IMG/VR virus record: IMGVR_UViG_3300007511_000004 | Span: 1-64,000 of that record | DNA: 64,000 nt | Reading direction: 5' to 3' (one strand) | DNA from: a virus | Shown: one piece after another, positions 55,436-62,701 of the stretch | How positions within the stretch are numbered: the first letter of the stretch is position 1 | Layout of the letters: every line of letters starts with the position of its first letter | Program-made: the position numbers and the translations under genes | Notes under the pieces: model-generated | The model's database searches: none | Told to the model about the DNA's origin: nothing | The model's input: the letters and a program-made list of their open reading frames with translations, nothing else

Positions 55436-56011
55436 TTATCTACGTCCTCTTGAAGTGTGACAGTCGTAATGACAACTATAATGACAGGTATCAATGTCTC
55501 GGGTGAGGGCGGAATCCCTTACATTCCGATATGCGGTTCGTACTGATGACAGATACGATTCCATTTCACTGGAGGATATGGTCCTACCAGAATTCACTGT
55601 ACTGGAATACCCTGGCGCGGATACGGATGATCGAGCATTGTATGTTCCGGATGTGGGCTGATACGCTTTAGCAGTACTATCAATCTGCAACTCACTAGTA
55701 CCATTGTTATCGAAATATCTTCGAGCCCGCATATTCCTCATATGGGTCCAGTCAGTTGCGCCGGTGACCATCCCAGTCCGGACTGTCGAAGCAGTAATAG
55801 TTCCCCCGGAAGAACCTAGATCATTATCTGACATATATCCAGTGCTGCTAGGTAAAGATGCAGTAGAACCCCCGAACCGATCGTTAGGCATTTCGGAAAA
55901 AGGTTTACTGTTAGTCCCCCATGATACTGAGGCTTTCGCGTCGGCCGCAACATAATCCTGCCATCTCTTACGAACGTTACTTCGACTGATATTATTTGTT
56001 AAGGATACCAT
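55436..56011 (-). CDS. Small Ser/Gly/Thr-rich protein ending in CHx(S/D) repeats: candidate modified peptide or virion protein
   Basis: This 191-residue protein has an N-terminal helix (ISRSNVRKRWQDYVAADAKA), a low-complexity Ser/Thr/Gly middle, a final helix (SEMESYLSSVRTAYRNVRDS) and the end DTCHYSCHYDCHTSRGRR. Its only cysteines are 176, 180 and 184, each followed by His (CHYS, CHYD, CHTS). A SPASM radical SAM gene ends one base upstream. The CHx(S/D) repeat recalls His-Xaa-Ser and Cys-rich RiPP cores at the C-terminus of a leader. It has its own late promoter and AGGAT site, so it is probably a late protein. Alternatives are a metal-binding virion tail or a disulphide-linked protein. Confidence 0.75.
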   Translation of the reverse strand: MVSLTNNISRSNVRKRWQDYVAADAKASVSWGTNSKPFSEMPNDRFGGSTASLPSSTGYMSDNDLGSSGGTITASTVRTGMVTGATDWTHMRNMRARRYFDNNGTSELQIDSTAKAYQPTSGTYNARSSVSAPGYSSTVNSGRTISSSEMESYLSSVRTAYRNVRDSALTRDIDTCHYSCHYDCHTSRGRR

Positions 56012-56012
56012 A

Positions 56013-57035
56013 TTAAATCCTGTCGATCTGTTTATTTGTATTTATGTCTTTTAACAACATCATTAGAGTTTTCGGGGAGGGACATGTATCACCTTCCCAT
56101 TCTAATTGATGGCAATCTGATCCACACACGTCGAATACCGGGCATTCGAAACAAGCGGGGTTTCGATTCAATTCCTTCATTATAATACTACATCTGCCGT
56201 TTGATTTTAAAACTTCAGACGCAGGCTGATTTATATGCCCATATGCGTTTTGGGGAGCGGTATTAGGGCATCCAGCAATTGAACCATCAGCATTAATAGT
56301 AATTAACTTTTGTTCACAGTCTCGACACCAGGTACCTTGGCTCGGATTGTTTTTCTCGAACTTGGCGTAAATATTCTCCATGATTACATGATATATGGAA
56401 TCCCGGTCATTCAATTGATTGTGGTATCTAACAAACCAATTATCGATCTCTTTATTCGAAGGCCATAATCCGGAATTAAGCTTGGCGTTGCCATCCATAG
56501 TAATCCGCTCAAAGTCTAATTCATGGATACCGAGACTTGACATGTAGGCAATGATCTGCTTCGGTGGCATATCTAGAACAGATTTACTCATACTAACGAA
56601 GCATTTAACAGTATATCCCATACCCACTAATAATTTGACATTATCCTCCCATAATCTTCGCTGTTTTACATTGGCGAATCTGATAGTAGGATCCCAAGAA
56701 GTACCGATGCGCTTATTGAGAACATCCTCAAAGAATTTGAGCTTCTCTTCGGTGAGTTTATACGTAAGGTTTGATGTGATACCATAATTATCCCCATCGG
56801 TCAATTCAACGAATCTTCGCAACGAGGACACGGGCGCGAGCATTGGCTCACCACCATGAAACTCATACCAAATAGAATCTGCAGTTAATTGATTAACCCA
56901 GGCTGCAGTTGCCTCGGGATCGAAGTAGATCTTCTGACCAGAAATCCCAGAAGTGAAACAATGAGAACAATTGAGATTACAGGTCTCAGTTGTTTTCACA
57001 TAAACGGATAAGCGTTTCGGTGTCGTTAATTGCAT
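56013..57035 (-). CDS. Radical SAM/SPASM maturase-like enzyme
   Basis: This 340-residue protein has VKTTETCNLNCSHCFTSG (CxxxCxxC at about residues 19-26), IWYEFHGGEPMLAPVSSLRR (GGEP) and DGDNYGITSNLTYKL. The SPASM domain is the most classical in the window: WCRDCEQKLITINADGSIAG, CPNTAPQNAYGHI, CFECPVFDVCGSDCHQLEWE and TCPSP. This is the anSME/RiPP-maturase layout. The CHx(S/D) protein gene follows one base later, so it is the obvious candidate substrate. Its start overlaps the cupin gene by 50 bases. Confidence 0.92.
   Translation of the reverse strand: MQLTTPKRLSVYVKTTETCNLNCSHCFTSGISGQKIYFDPEATAAWVNQLTADSIWYEFHGGEPMLAPVSSLRRFVELTDGDNYGITSNLTYKLTEEKLKFFEDVLNKRIGTSWDPTIRFANVKQRRLWEDNVKLLVGMGYTVKCFVSMSKSVLDMPPKQIIAYMSSLGIHELDFERITMDGNAKLNSGLWPSNKEIDNWFVRYHNQLNDRDSIYHVIMENIYAKFEKNNPSQGTWCRDCEQKLITINADGSIAGCPNTAPQNAYGHINQPASEVLKSNGRCSIIMKELNRNPACFECPVFDVCGSDCHQLEWEGDTCPSPKTLMMLLKDINTNKQIDRI
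56039..56046 (-). promoter_or_regulatory. Late promoter (CATAAATA) for the CHx(S/D) protein
   Basis: CATAAATA on the minus strand lies inside the 3' end of the maturase gene, 27 bases before the ATG at 56011, with AGGAT between. Sequence and spacing match the late promoters of structural genes here. I found no other such promoter in the minus-strand cassette. Confidence 0.65.
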
Positions 57036-57456
57036 ATGAAACCATTAATGCCTTTTTATCGTTGATTGCCCGATGCCGGACGTTTGCCGGGATTAGTAGG
57101 GTCTCTCCAGGATGAATCGTATACACCTTACCCTCGACCTCCATCACTTTCTCTCCATCATGACATTCTATGTGAACATCATGTGGATCTGTATGCTCTT
57201 TGAATGTAGTACCATGTGCCGGATTGTAGAAGAAATGCATAGTTCTATCGTTTAGTTGATACAATCTTTCCATCTGCTCAACCTTAATAGTGCATTGACC
57301 CTCTGCTATAATAACCCCCAGTCGGGCTAAATATCCACAAAAGTCCAGATCACTATTAAGATAATGTTGAAGGCCGTCTCTATCTATATACGACACATCA
57401 TGATTTAGGTAGCACTCGGGAGAGTCTACGAAATTAAAAAAGTCTTTGAAAAACAT
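56986..57456 (-). CDS. Cupin-like protein
   Basis: This 156-residue protein has a cupin core at residues 70-150: HFFYNPAHGTTFKEHTDPHD followed by VHIECHDGEKVMEVEG, then YTIHPGETLLIPANVRHRAI. The His/Asp residues resemble a metal site and the second motif has the expected PGETLLIPANVRH form. It could be an oxygenase-like or sensor protein. It is the first gene after the sigma-70-type promoter, so it would be made early with the modification enzymes. Confidence 0.75.
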   Translation of the reverse strand: MFFKDFFNFVDSPECYLNHDVSYIDRDGLQHYLNSDLDFCGYLARLGVIIAEGQCTIKVEQMERLYQLNDRTMHFFYNPAHGTTFKEHTDPHDVHIECHDGEKVMEVEGKVYTIHPGETLLIPANVRHRAINDKKALMVSYAINDTETLIRLCENN

Positions 57457-57457
57457 T

Positions 57458-57465
57458 CATAAATA
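57458..57465 (+). promoter_or_regulatory. Late promoter (CATAAATA) for the PLOD-like gene
   Basis: CATAAATA lies 67 bases before the ATG at 57533 in the divergent intergenic region. The plus-strand late transcript would run through the minus-strand sigma-70-type promoter at 57487-57515. Confidence 0.6.
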
Positions 57466-57486
57466 TTCCTGTATGTGCTACGTATA

Positions 57487-57515
57487 ATTATATCAGGTTT
57501 ATCTACATTTGTAAA
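57487..57515 (-). promoter_or_regulatory. Sigma-70-type promoter TTTACA-17-TATAAT for the minus-strand cassette
   Basis: On the minus strand TTTACA (57515-57510) and TATAAT (57492-57487) are separated by exactly 17 bases. The expected transcription start is near 57480, about 24 bases before the cupin ATG at 57456. This is the best host-type promoter in the window and would drive all modification genes down to 45152. Confidence 0.75.
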
Positions 57516-57532
57516 CCCCCTTGGAGAATATT

Positions 57533-59458
57533 ATGAGAAAAATTTGTATAAATCTTAAATCGCGCCGGGATAGACGAACTCGGATCAATACTGAGATAGC
57601 TCCTAAAATTGGTGAGATTGAGTTCATTACCGCTGTAGACGGTAAAACCGCTGACTTCAGTTCACCTATTAATAATACCAACTTTTCTTCCAAGAAGGGG
57701 TGGCGAGATCCATTCTCCCGACGGCCTATTACGGTTGGTGAAATGGGATGTTTTGCTTCCCATTTTAAAGCGTGGGAAATGGTCTTAGAAGCGGCTGAGC
57801 CTTGCATTATATTTGAAGATGATATCGATATTAACTGGGACCTTTGGGATGAATCGAAGCTCGAAGAAATCATGAAGGTGAATAAGGGGGATATTAGCCT
57901 TCTTCTCTTGGGATATAATGAAAATGAACCGGAAAATGTTATCCAACATCCAGAGTATGATAATGTTATCATTCCGGCCTACCCCTACAATGCACACGCT
58001 TACATATTGAATCCCCACGCAGCACAGTGGATGGTTGCATGCGAAATCAATAAGGAAGTTATCCCTGTTGATGAATTCATTTCAGATATGAGAAGGGAAT
58101 ATGGCAAAAACGTCAGAGCGCTAGATACCAATTGGGTCAATCAATTACCTAGATCTGAGTGGGGGAGTAATATAGAACCACAATCTGATCAGGATTGGTT
58201 TATTGATTTTGGTATGCACGCCGTAACAGTTGGCACGGATACCACTCGATGCAATAAGTTAATGTCCAGCGCTACCATAAATGGGTTTGATGTAAAGAAC
58301 CTCGGGATCAATAAAAAATGGACTGGTGGCGATATGACAGTAACTGGCGGGGCGATGAAGATCCGCTTACTACGAGAATATCTTACCAAATTAAAACCCC
58401 ATGACGTGGTTCTGTTTACGGATGCCTATGATGTATTTTACACGGGTTCATTGGAAGAGATCGTCCGCCGATATTTAGATACAAAGTTTGATATTCTATT
58501 TGCCGGAGAGAACAACTGCTGGCCCGATGAATCTTTAGGAGATCTGTTCCCCGATACTATTTCTGAATACAAGTATCTGAACAGTGGTACCTTTATAGGC
58601 ACGTCGAGTGCTATATTGCAGCTAATTCAATCAGATGTTCCTGATGATTATGATGATCAGCTCTATTATCAACAAAGGGTATTGAATATCCCTATCAATA
58701 ATCAGCATATCCAGGACCACGGTTTAACTATTGGATTAGATGTTGAACAATACATCTTTACCACCTATGATCCTGAATGTTACGTATTGAATAATCAGGT
58801 CTTTAATCCCAAGACGCATTGTTACGGATTAGTGTATCACGGAAACGGAGGGACCGAGGCAAAGGAAGACTTTGCACGGAAATACGATCAGATATTTAAA
58901 CCTTCCACTGCTTTGTATATCCCATCCATGGGAAAGTTTGATATACTTGAAAAGGATATGCTACTTGTTGATTTCATGACAAGTGATCAATGTGAACAGT
59001 TAATTGAAATTGCTGATGGGCACGGGGAATGGGAGCCATTACCTGGAGATAAATTCCCAGCCTATGAAATTCGAATGAAAGAATTGGGCCTATGGAATGA
59101 TCTCCTTAAACATTGGGAAGAAAATCTCTATCCTATTATCGAGAAGCATTGGTGGCCAATTCAAATGTATGGTTTGAGAGATGCCTTTGTAATGAGGTAT
59201 TCAGTTGATACACAGAAATCTCTCGCTATGCACCATGATGCAAGTCTTGTTACGGCTTCAGTTAAGTTGAATGATAATTATAAAGGGGCGGTATTAGAAT
59301 TTCCTCGGCAGGGTATCAGTAATGCGGATATCCCACCAGGTAAGGCAATATTATTTCCGGGTATGGTTACCCACGGACATGAATGCACTACCTTACAAGA
59401 GGGGGTTAAATATAGCCTTACTATGTGGTCAAGTCGCTATACTGGAGATGAAAATTAA
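57533..59458 (+). CDS. Three-domain PLOD-like procollagen lysyl hydroxylase / glycosyltransferase
   Basis: The ATG at 57533 (MRKICINLKSRRDRRTRINT) has GGAG seven bases upstream; an upstream TTG is less likely. Domain 1 (about 1-215) is a GT25-type transferase with GEMGCFASHFKAW and IIFEDDIDI. Domain 2 (about 220-450) matches the PLOD-type transferase with DVVLFTDAYDVFYTG and YLNSGTFIG. Domain 3 (about 465-641) is a 2OG-Fe(II) lysyl-hydroxylase-like domain: LAMHHDASLVTASVKLND, LFPGMVTHGHE and GVKYSLTMW. HHDAS is the LH signature; the 2OG-binding Arg of animal enzymes is Lys here. It has a late promoter, and a Gly-X-Lys collagen fibre is encoded in the same genome, so the fibre is the likely substrate (inference). 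Confidence 0.85.
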   Translation: MRKICINLKSRRDRRTRINTEIAPKIGEIEFITAVDGKTADFSSPINNTNFSSKKGWRDPFSRRPITVGEMGCFASHFKAWEMVLEAAEPCIIFEDDIDINWDLWDESKLEEIMKVNKGDISLLLLGYNENEPENVIQHPEYDNVIIPAYPYNAHAYILNPHAAQWMVACEINKEVIPVDEFISDMRREYGKNVRALDTNWVNQLPRSEWGSNIEPQSDQDWFIDFGMHAVTVGTDTTRCNKLMSSATINGFDVKNLGINKKWTGGDMTVTGGAMKIRLLREYLTKLKPHDVVLFTDAYDVFYTGSLEEIVRRYLDTKFDILFAGENNCWPDESLGDLFPDTISEYKYLNSGTFIGTSSAILQLIQSDVPDDYDDQLYYQQRVLNIPINNQHIQDHGLTIGLDVEQYIFTTYDPECYVLNNQVFNPKTHCYGLVYHGNGGTEAKEDFARKYDQIFKPSTALYIPSMGKFDILEKDMLLVDFMTSDQCEQLIEIADGHGEWEPLPGDKFPAYEIRMKELGLWNDLLKHWEENLYPIIEKHWWPIQMYGLRDAFVMRYSVDTQKSLAMHHDASLVTASVKLNDNYKGAVLEFPRQGISNADIPPGKAILFPGMVTHGHECTTLQEGVKYSLTMWSSRYTGDEN

Positions 59459-59466
59459 TATAAATA
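59459..59466 (+). promoter_or_regulatory. Late promoter (TATAAATA) for the neck/packaging genes
   Basis: A perfect TATAAATA begins one base after the stop of the PLOD-like gene and lies 34 bases before the gp13 ATG. Confidence 0.75.
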
Positions 59467-59500
59467 GAAGTAAATATAGTATAAACTAATAGGATCTCAA

Positions 59501-60253
59501 ATGGCAGTAACCTCTAGATCAGCTTTATCAGATTACGCACTAAGAAAGTTAGGTTCTCCGGTGATCGAGATTAATGTCGATCCAGACCAAATTGAGGATC
59601 GCATCGATGAAGCGCTGGAAAAATATCGGGAATTCCATGCCGATGGAACGGTAAGGACTTTCGTTAAACATCAGATGTCCGCGGCGGATATCACGAATGG
59701 ATACATAACTCTATCCTCGGATATCATCTCAGTCACTAGAATGTTTTCCCTCACTTCTTCATTCCAAACTTCGAGGAACTTCTTCGATGTTAAGTATCAA
59801 ATGATGCTCAACGATATTACTGATATGCAGAGTTACGTTGGAGGTCTGGCTTTCTATGAACAAACCCAACAGTACCTTTCCATGTTGGACATGAAGTTAA
59901 ATGGTGCACCAACTACTACATTTGCACGTAGACAGAACAGACTCTACATCCATGGGGATACAGTTGATGGCGATCTCGTTGAGGACGATTATGTCGTACT
60001 AGAGGCTTATGCGATTGTCGATGGCACTACATATACCTCTGTTTGGGATGATATGTGGCTCAAGAAATTCGCCACGGCTCTTATTAAAAGACAGTGGGGC
60101 AACAATATGCTAAAATTCGAGGGTATGCAATTACCGGGCGGGGTCACCTTAAATGGCAGACAGATCTACGACGACGCGATCCAGGAGATTGAGAAACTAG
60201 AGGAAGACTTGAGACTGACCTATGAGCTTCCTGCAGATATGATGATAGGCTAA
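59501..60253 (+). CDS. 13: Neck protein gp13
   Basis: This 250-residue protein matches gp13 of T4-like phages (T4: 309 residues), which with gp14 forms the neck that closes filled heads and joins the tail. Typical parts are SALSDYALRKLGSPVIEINV, DQIEDRIDEALEKYREFH, MWLKKFATALIKRQWGNNML and the end LEEDLRLTYELPADMMIG. It starts the gp13-14-15-16-17 run in the usual T4 order. Confidence 0.9.
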   Translation: MAVTSRSALSDYALRKLGSPVIEINVDPDQIEDRIDEALEKYREFHADGTVRTFVKHQMSAADITNGYITLSSDIISVTRMFSLTSSFQTSRNFFDVKYQMMLNDITDMQSYVGGLAFYEQTQQYLSMLDMKLNGAPTTTFARRQNRLYIHGDTVDGDLVEDDYVVLEAYAIVDGTTYTSVWDDMWLKKFATALIKRQWGNNMLKFEGMQLPGGVTLNGRQIYDDAIQEIEKLEEDLRLTYELPADMMIG

Positions 60254-60257
60254 TAAA

Positions 60258-61148
60258 ATGCGTAATCCGTATTTCAGATATGATGTAAGATCAGAACAAA
60301 ATCTTTTCGAAGATATCACTATTGAATCCTTGAAAATTTATGGTCAGGATATCTACTATCTTCCACGCGATATTATTGCTGAAGATAAGATCTTAGGTGA
60401 AGACGTCACTTCTAGGTTTAACTCGTCATATAAAGTTGAGATGTACATCGAGAACACTGATGGCTTTGATGGAGAGGGAGATCTATTCACCCGATTCGGT
60501 ATCGAAATTCGGGATCAGGCAACCTTCGTTGTTTCTCGTAAGAGGTGGCAACAGACGGTTCAGAGGTATGATAATGATATCAATGCTCCTCGGCCCGCAG
60601 AAGGGGATTTACTTTATATCCCATTTTCCCGTAAGTTATTTCAGATCATGCACGTTGAGCATGAACAGCCATTCTATCAGTTAACCAACCTTCCGACATA
60701 TTCACTACGTTGTGAACTATTCGAGTATAACGGAGAAGATTTCGATACTGACGTAGAGGTTATCGATTCCATTGAGCGGGATTATGCGTATACCTATATG
60801 CTTACCCTTAACGATAGCGCTCAATCTGGTACATTCGTATTAGGGGAAACTGCTAATATGACCCTTGCATCCGGTACTATTATCTCGGGTGAGGTATCTC
60901 GTTGGAGCGATTCGGATAATAAGCTGGGGCTTATCCACGTCGGAGCTAATGATGGTAACTATCACGTATTTGTTACGGATAGAAGTATTAGCGGTGCATC
61001 CTCTTCTGCAACAGGTACTGTAACGTTAGTAGAAGAAGAGGGTCTAATCAAAGCCGGATCAACTGATACTGAGCAGAACCAATATTTCGATAGTCTAGTT
61101 GATTTCTTGGACTTCTCAGAAAGCAATCCATTCGGAGATCCCGCATGA
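60258..61148 (+). CDS. 14: Neck protein gp14
   Basis: This 296-residue protein starts RNPYFRYDVRSEQNLFEDIT, typical for gp14 (T4: 256 residues). The block YYLPRDIIAEDKILGEDVTS and the segment GDLLYIPFSRKLFQIMHVEH are family features. An added Gly/Ser-rich beta region at about residues 185-260 is variable between phages. gp14 forms the neck with gp13 and binds collar fibres. Four bases separate it from gp13. Confidence 0.9.
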   Translation: MRNPYFRYDVRSEQNLFEDITIESLKIYGQDIYYLPRDIIAEDKILGEDVTSRFNSSYKVEMYIENTDGFDGEGDLFTRFGIEIRDQATFVVSRKRWQQTVQRYDNDINAPRPAEGDLLYIPFSRKLFQIMHVEHEQPFYQLTNLPTYSLRCELFEYNGEDFDTDVEVIDSIERDYAYTYMLTLNDSAQSGTFVLGETANMTLASGTIISGEVSRWSDSDNKLGLIHVGANDGNYHVFVTDRSISGASSSATGTVTLVEEEGLIKAGSTDTEQNQYFDSLVDFLDFSESNPFGDPA

Positions 61149-61186
61149 CATTTAAAGTATTTTTAATAAACTTATCCAGAGTGTAG
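61145..61186 (+). CDS. 13-residue frame between gp14 and gp15, possible coupling peptide
   Basis: ATG overlaps the gp14 stop (ATGA). The frame reads MTFKVFLINLSRV and ends TAG at 61184-61186, exactly on the AGGAG ribosome binding site of gp15. Translation of it would hand ribosomes to the rare TTG start of gp15. It may have no product role. Confidence 0.3.
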   Translation: MTFKVFLINLSRV

Positions 61187-61196
61187 GAGCAGGAAT

Positions 61197-61958
61197 TTGT
61201 TTGGATCACATTTCTACCATGAAAGGATTAGGAAATCAGTAGCCACCTTCGGCTCACTGTTTAATAACCTATATGTGGTACGGCAGGATGCTTCGGGTGG
61301 GGTATTAAACCAGCAGAAGGTTCCACTGGCATACGCACCGCGGATGAAATACCTTGAGAGGATTCGGGAACAGCAGGATCTGGCTACTGATCAAAAGGTG
61401 GCGCTGAAGCTCCCCCGCATTTCGTTTGAAATGACTTCGATTCAGTATGATTCGACACGTATGACCAGTAAAACAAACAAATTTAGTGCTTATGATACAG
61501 ATACCAATAAGAAAGTTTTTTATGCGGGTGTACCATATAACCTATATTTCGACTTAAACATATATGCTAATACGCAAGAAGATGCGCTGCAAATAGTCGA
61601 GCAGATCATTCCATATTTTGCTCCGCAGTACACATTGACCCTTAAACCATTTAATGCTTATCCGACTATCAAAGAAGATGTTCCGATCACTATTGTATCA
61701 TCGGCCTTCACTGATGACTTCGAAGGTCCGGTAGACGTACGAAGAACTATTATCTACACGCTTTCATTTGAGATGAAAGTAATGTTCTACGGGCCAATCG
61801 GGGATGCATCCATTATCAGGAGTGTACAAACTAATTACTTCCTTATGGGTGATTCTGACGGACCAGTTACCGAGATTACAACAGTACCGAACCCGCTTGA
61901 CGTCGATCCGGATTCCGACTACGGCTTCACAACTACGAAGGTGGATTATATAGGATAA
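61197..61958 (+). CDS. 15: Tail completion / sheath terminator gp15
   Basis: This 253-residue protein matches gp15, the hexamer that ends the sheath and joins the tail to the neck. It starts at TTG 61197 (MFGSHFYHERIRKSVATFGS), which matches the MFG start of the family and has AGGAG seven bases upstream. Other features are PRISFEMTSIQYDSTR, FYAGVPYNLYFDLNIYANTQ and IEQI-like VEQIIPYFAPQYTLTLKP. A neat example where the family N-terminus decides a non-ATG start. Confidence 0.9.
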   Translation: MFGSHFYHERIRKSVATFGSLFNNLYVVRQDASGGVLNQQKVPLAYAPRMKYLERIREQQDLATDQKVALKLPRISFEMTSIQYDSTRMTSKTNKFSAYDTDTNKKVFYAGVPYNLYFDLNIYANTQEDALQIVEQIIPYFAPQYTLTLKPFNAYPTIKEDVPITIVSSAFTDDFEGPVDVRRTIIYTLSFEMKVMFYGPIGDASIIRSVQTNYFLMGDSDGPVTEITTVPNPLDVDPDSDYGFTTTKVDYIG

Positions 61959-61962
61959 GATA

Positions 61963-62328
61963 ATGAGTGACTCTGATAGACAAGTTGAAGATGATTTTGA
62001 ATATTCTCGTAAGGTATATCTGGATTTAATTGCTACCGGGCAAGAAGCCCTGGGATCAATGTTAGATGTGGCGGATGAGAGCCAACACCCTAGATCTTAT
62101 GAAGTACTGTCCGGTATGATTAAGAATATTAGTGATGTAAACGACCGGCTTATGGATATCCATAAAAAGAAGAAAGATATCGCAAAGCCCGCTGATCAAG
62201 CTGCCTTACCCCCCACCACCAATAATCTATTCGTAGGATCAACTGCAGAATTACAGAAGATGCTTATTTCGAATAAAAAGGAGGAAGATAACGTGATTGA
62301 TGTGAGTGAATATAGTGATGACAAATGA
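61963..62328 (+). CDS. 16: Small terminase subunit gp16
   Basis: This 121-residue protein has the short-helix layout of T4-like small terminases: SRKVYLDLIATGQEALGSML, ESQHPRSYEVLSGMIKNISD and VNDRLMDIHKKKKDI form the central coiled-coil. Pro/Ala-rich and acidic ends follow. It forms a ring that recognises DNA and activates gp17. It overlaps the gp17 start by 11 bases. Confidence 0.88.
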   Translation: MSDSDRQVEDDFEYSRKVYLDLIATGQEALGSMLDVADESQHPRSYEVLSGMIKNISDVNDRLMDIHKKKKDIAKPADQAALPPTTNNLFVGSTAELQKMLISNKKEEDNVIDVSEYSDDK

Positions 62329-62701
62329 TGAGGGCTATTTAGGTAACGCTAACATTAAACGCGATGGCGTTATCCACAATTTCACAGAATATGAAGTCCA
62401 AGAATATATTAAATGTTCAACGGATCCTGCTTATTTCGCAAAGATATACTGTAAAGTAATCTCTCTGGATAAAGGCCTTGTACCCTTTGACCTTTATCCC
62501 TATCAGGAGAGAATGTTCGAACATTTCAATGATAATAGATTCTCTATTGTCCTGGCATGTCGTCAATCCGGGAAGTGTCAAAAATCTGATTCTTATATAC
62601 ACATACGTAACAAGAAAACAAATAAAGAAGAACGTATAGCTATAGGTGATTTTCATGAAAGAATTAAAAGAAATATGCAGCAAGATAATCAAGGAATCTA
62701 G
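62318..62701 (+). CDS. 17: Large terminase gp17 N-terminal part plus N-intein
   Basis: Starting at ATG 62318 (GTG 62306 is an alternative), the frame encodes the terminase N-terminus (YPYQERMFEHFNDNRFSIVL) up to the Walker A motif CRQSGK. It then switches to CQKSDSYIHIRNKKTNKEER and IAIGDFHERIK, an intein block A starting with Cys at 62576. It stops at TAG 62701 with only about 40 residues of intein. The Thr/Ser that should complete GK(T/S) is in another gene. Protein trans-splicing is needed to make an active motor. The arrangement resembles AceL-TerL-type atypically split inteins. Confidence 0.85.
   Translation: MTNDEGYLGNANIKRDGVIHNFTEYEVQEYIKCSTDPAYFAKIYCKVISLDKGLVPFDLYPYQERMFEHFNDNRFSIVLACRQSGKCQKSDSYIHIRNKKTNKEERIAIGDFHERIKRNMQQDNQGI

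Noticed and set aside
62306-62701. Terminase as a truncated pseudogene
   Set aside because: The N-part ends in an intein block A and the C-part begins with intein blocks B, F and G, so trans-splicing restores the protein.
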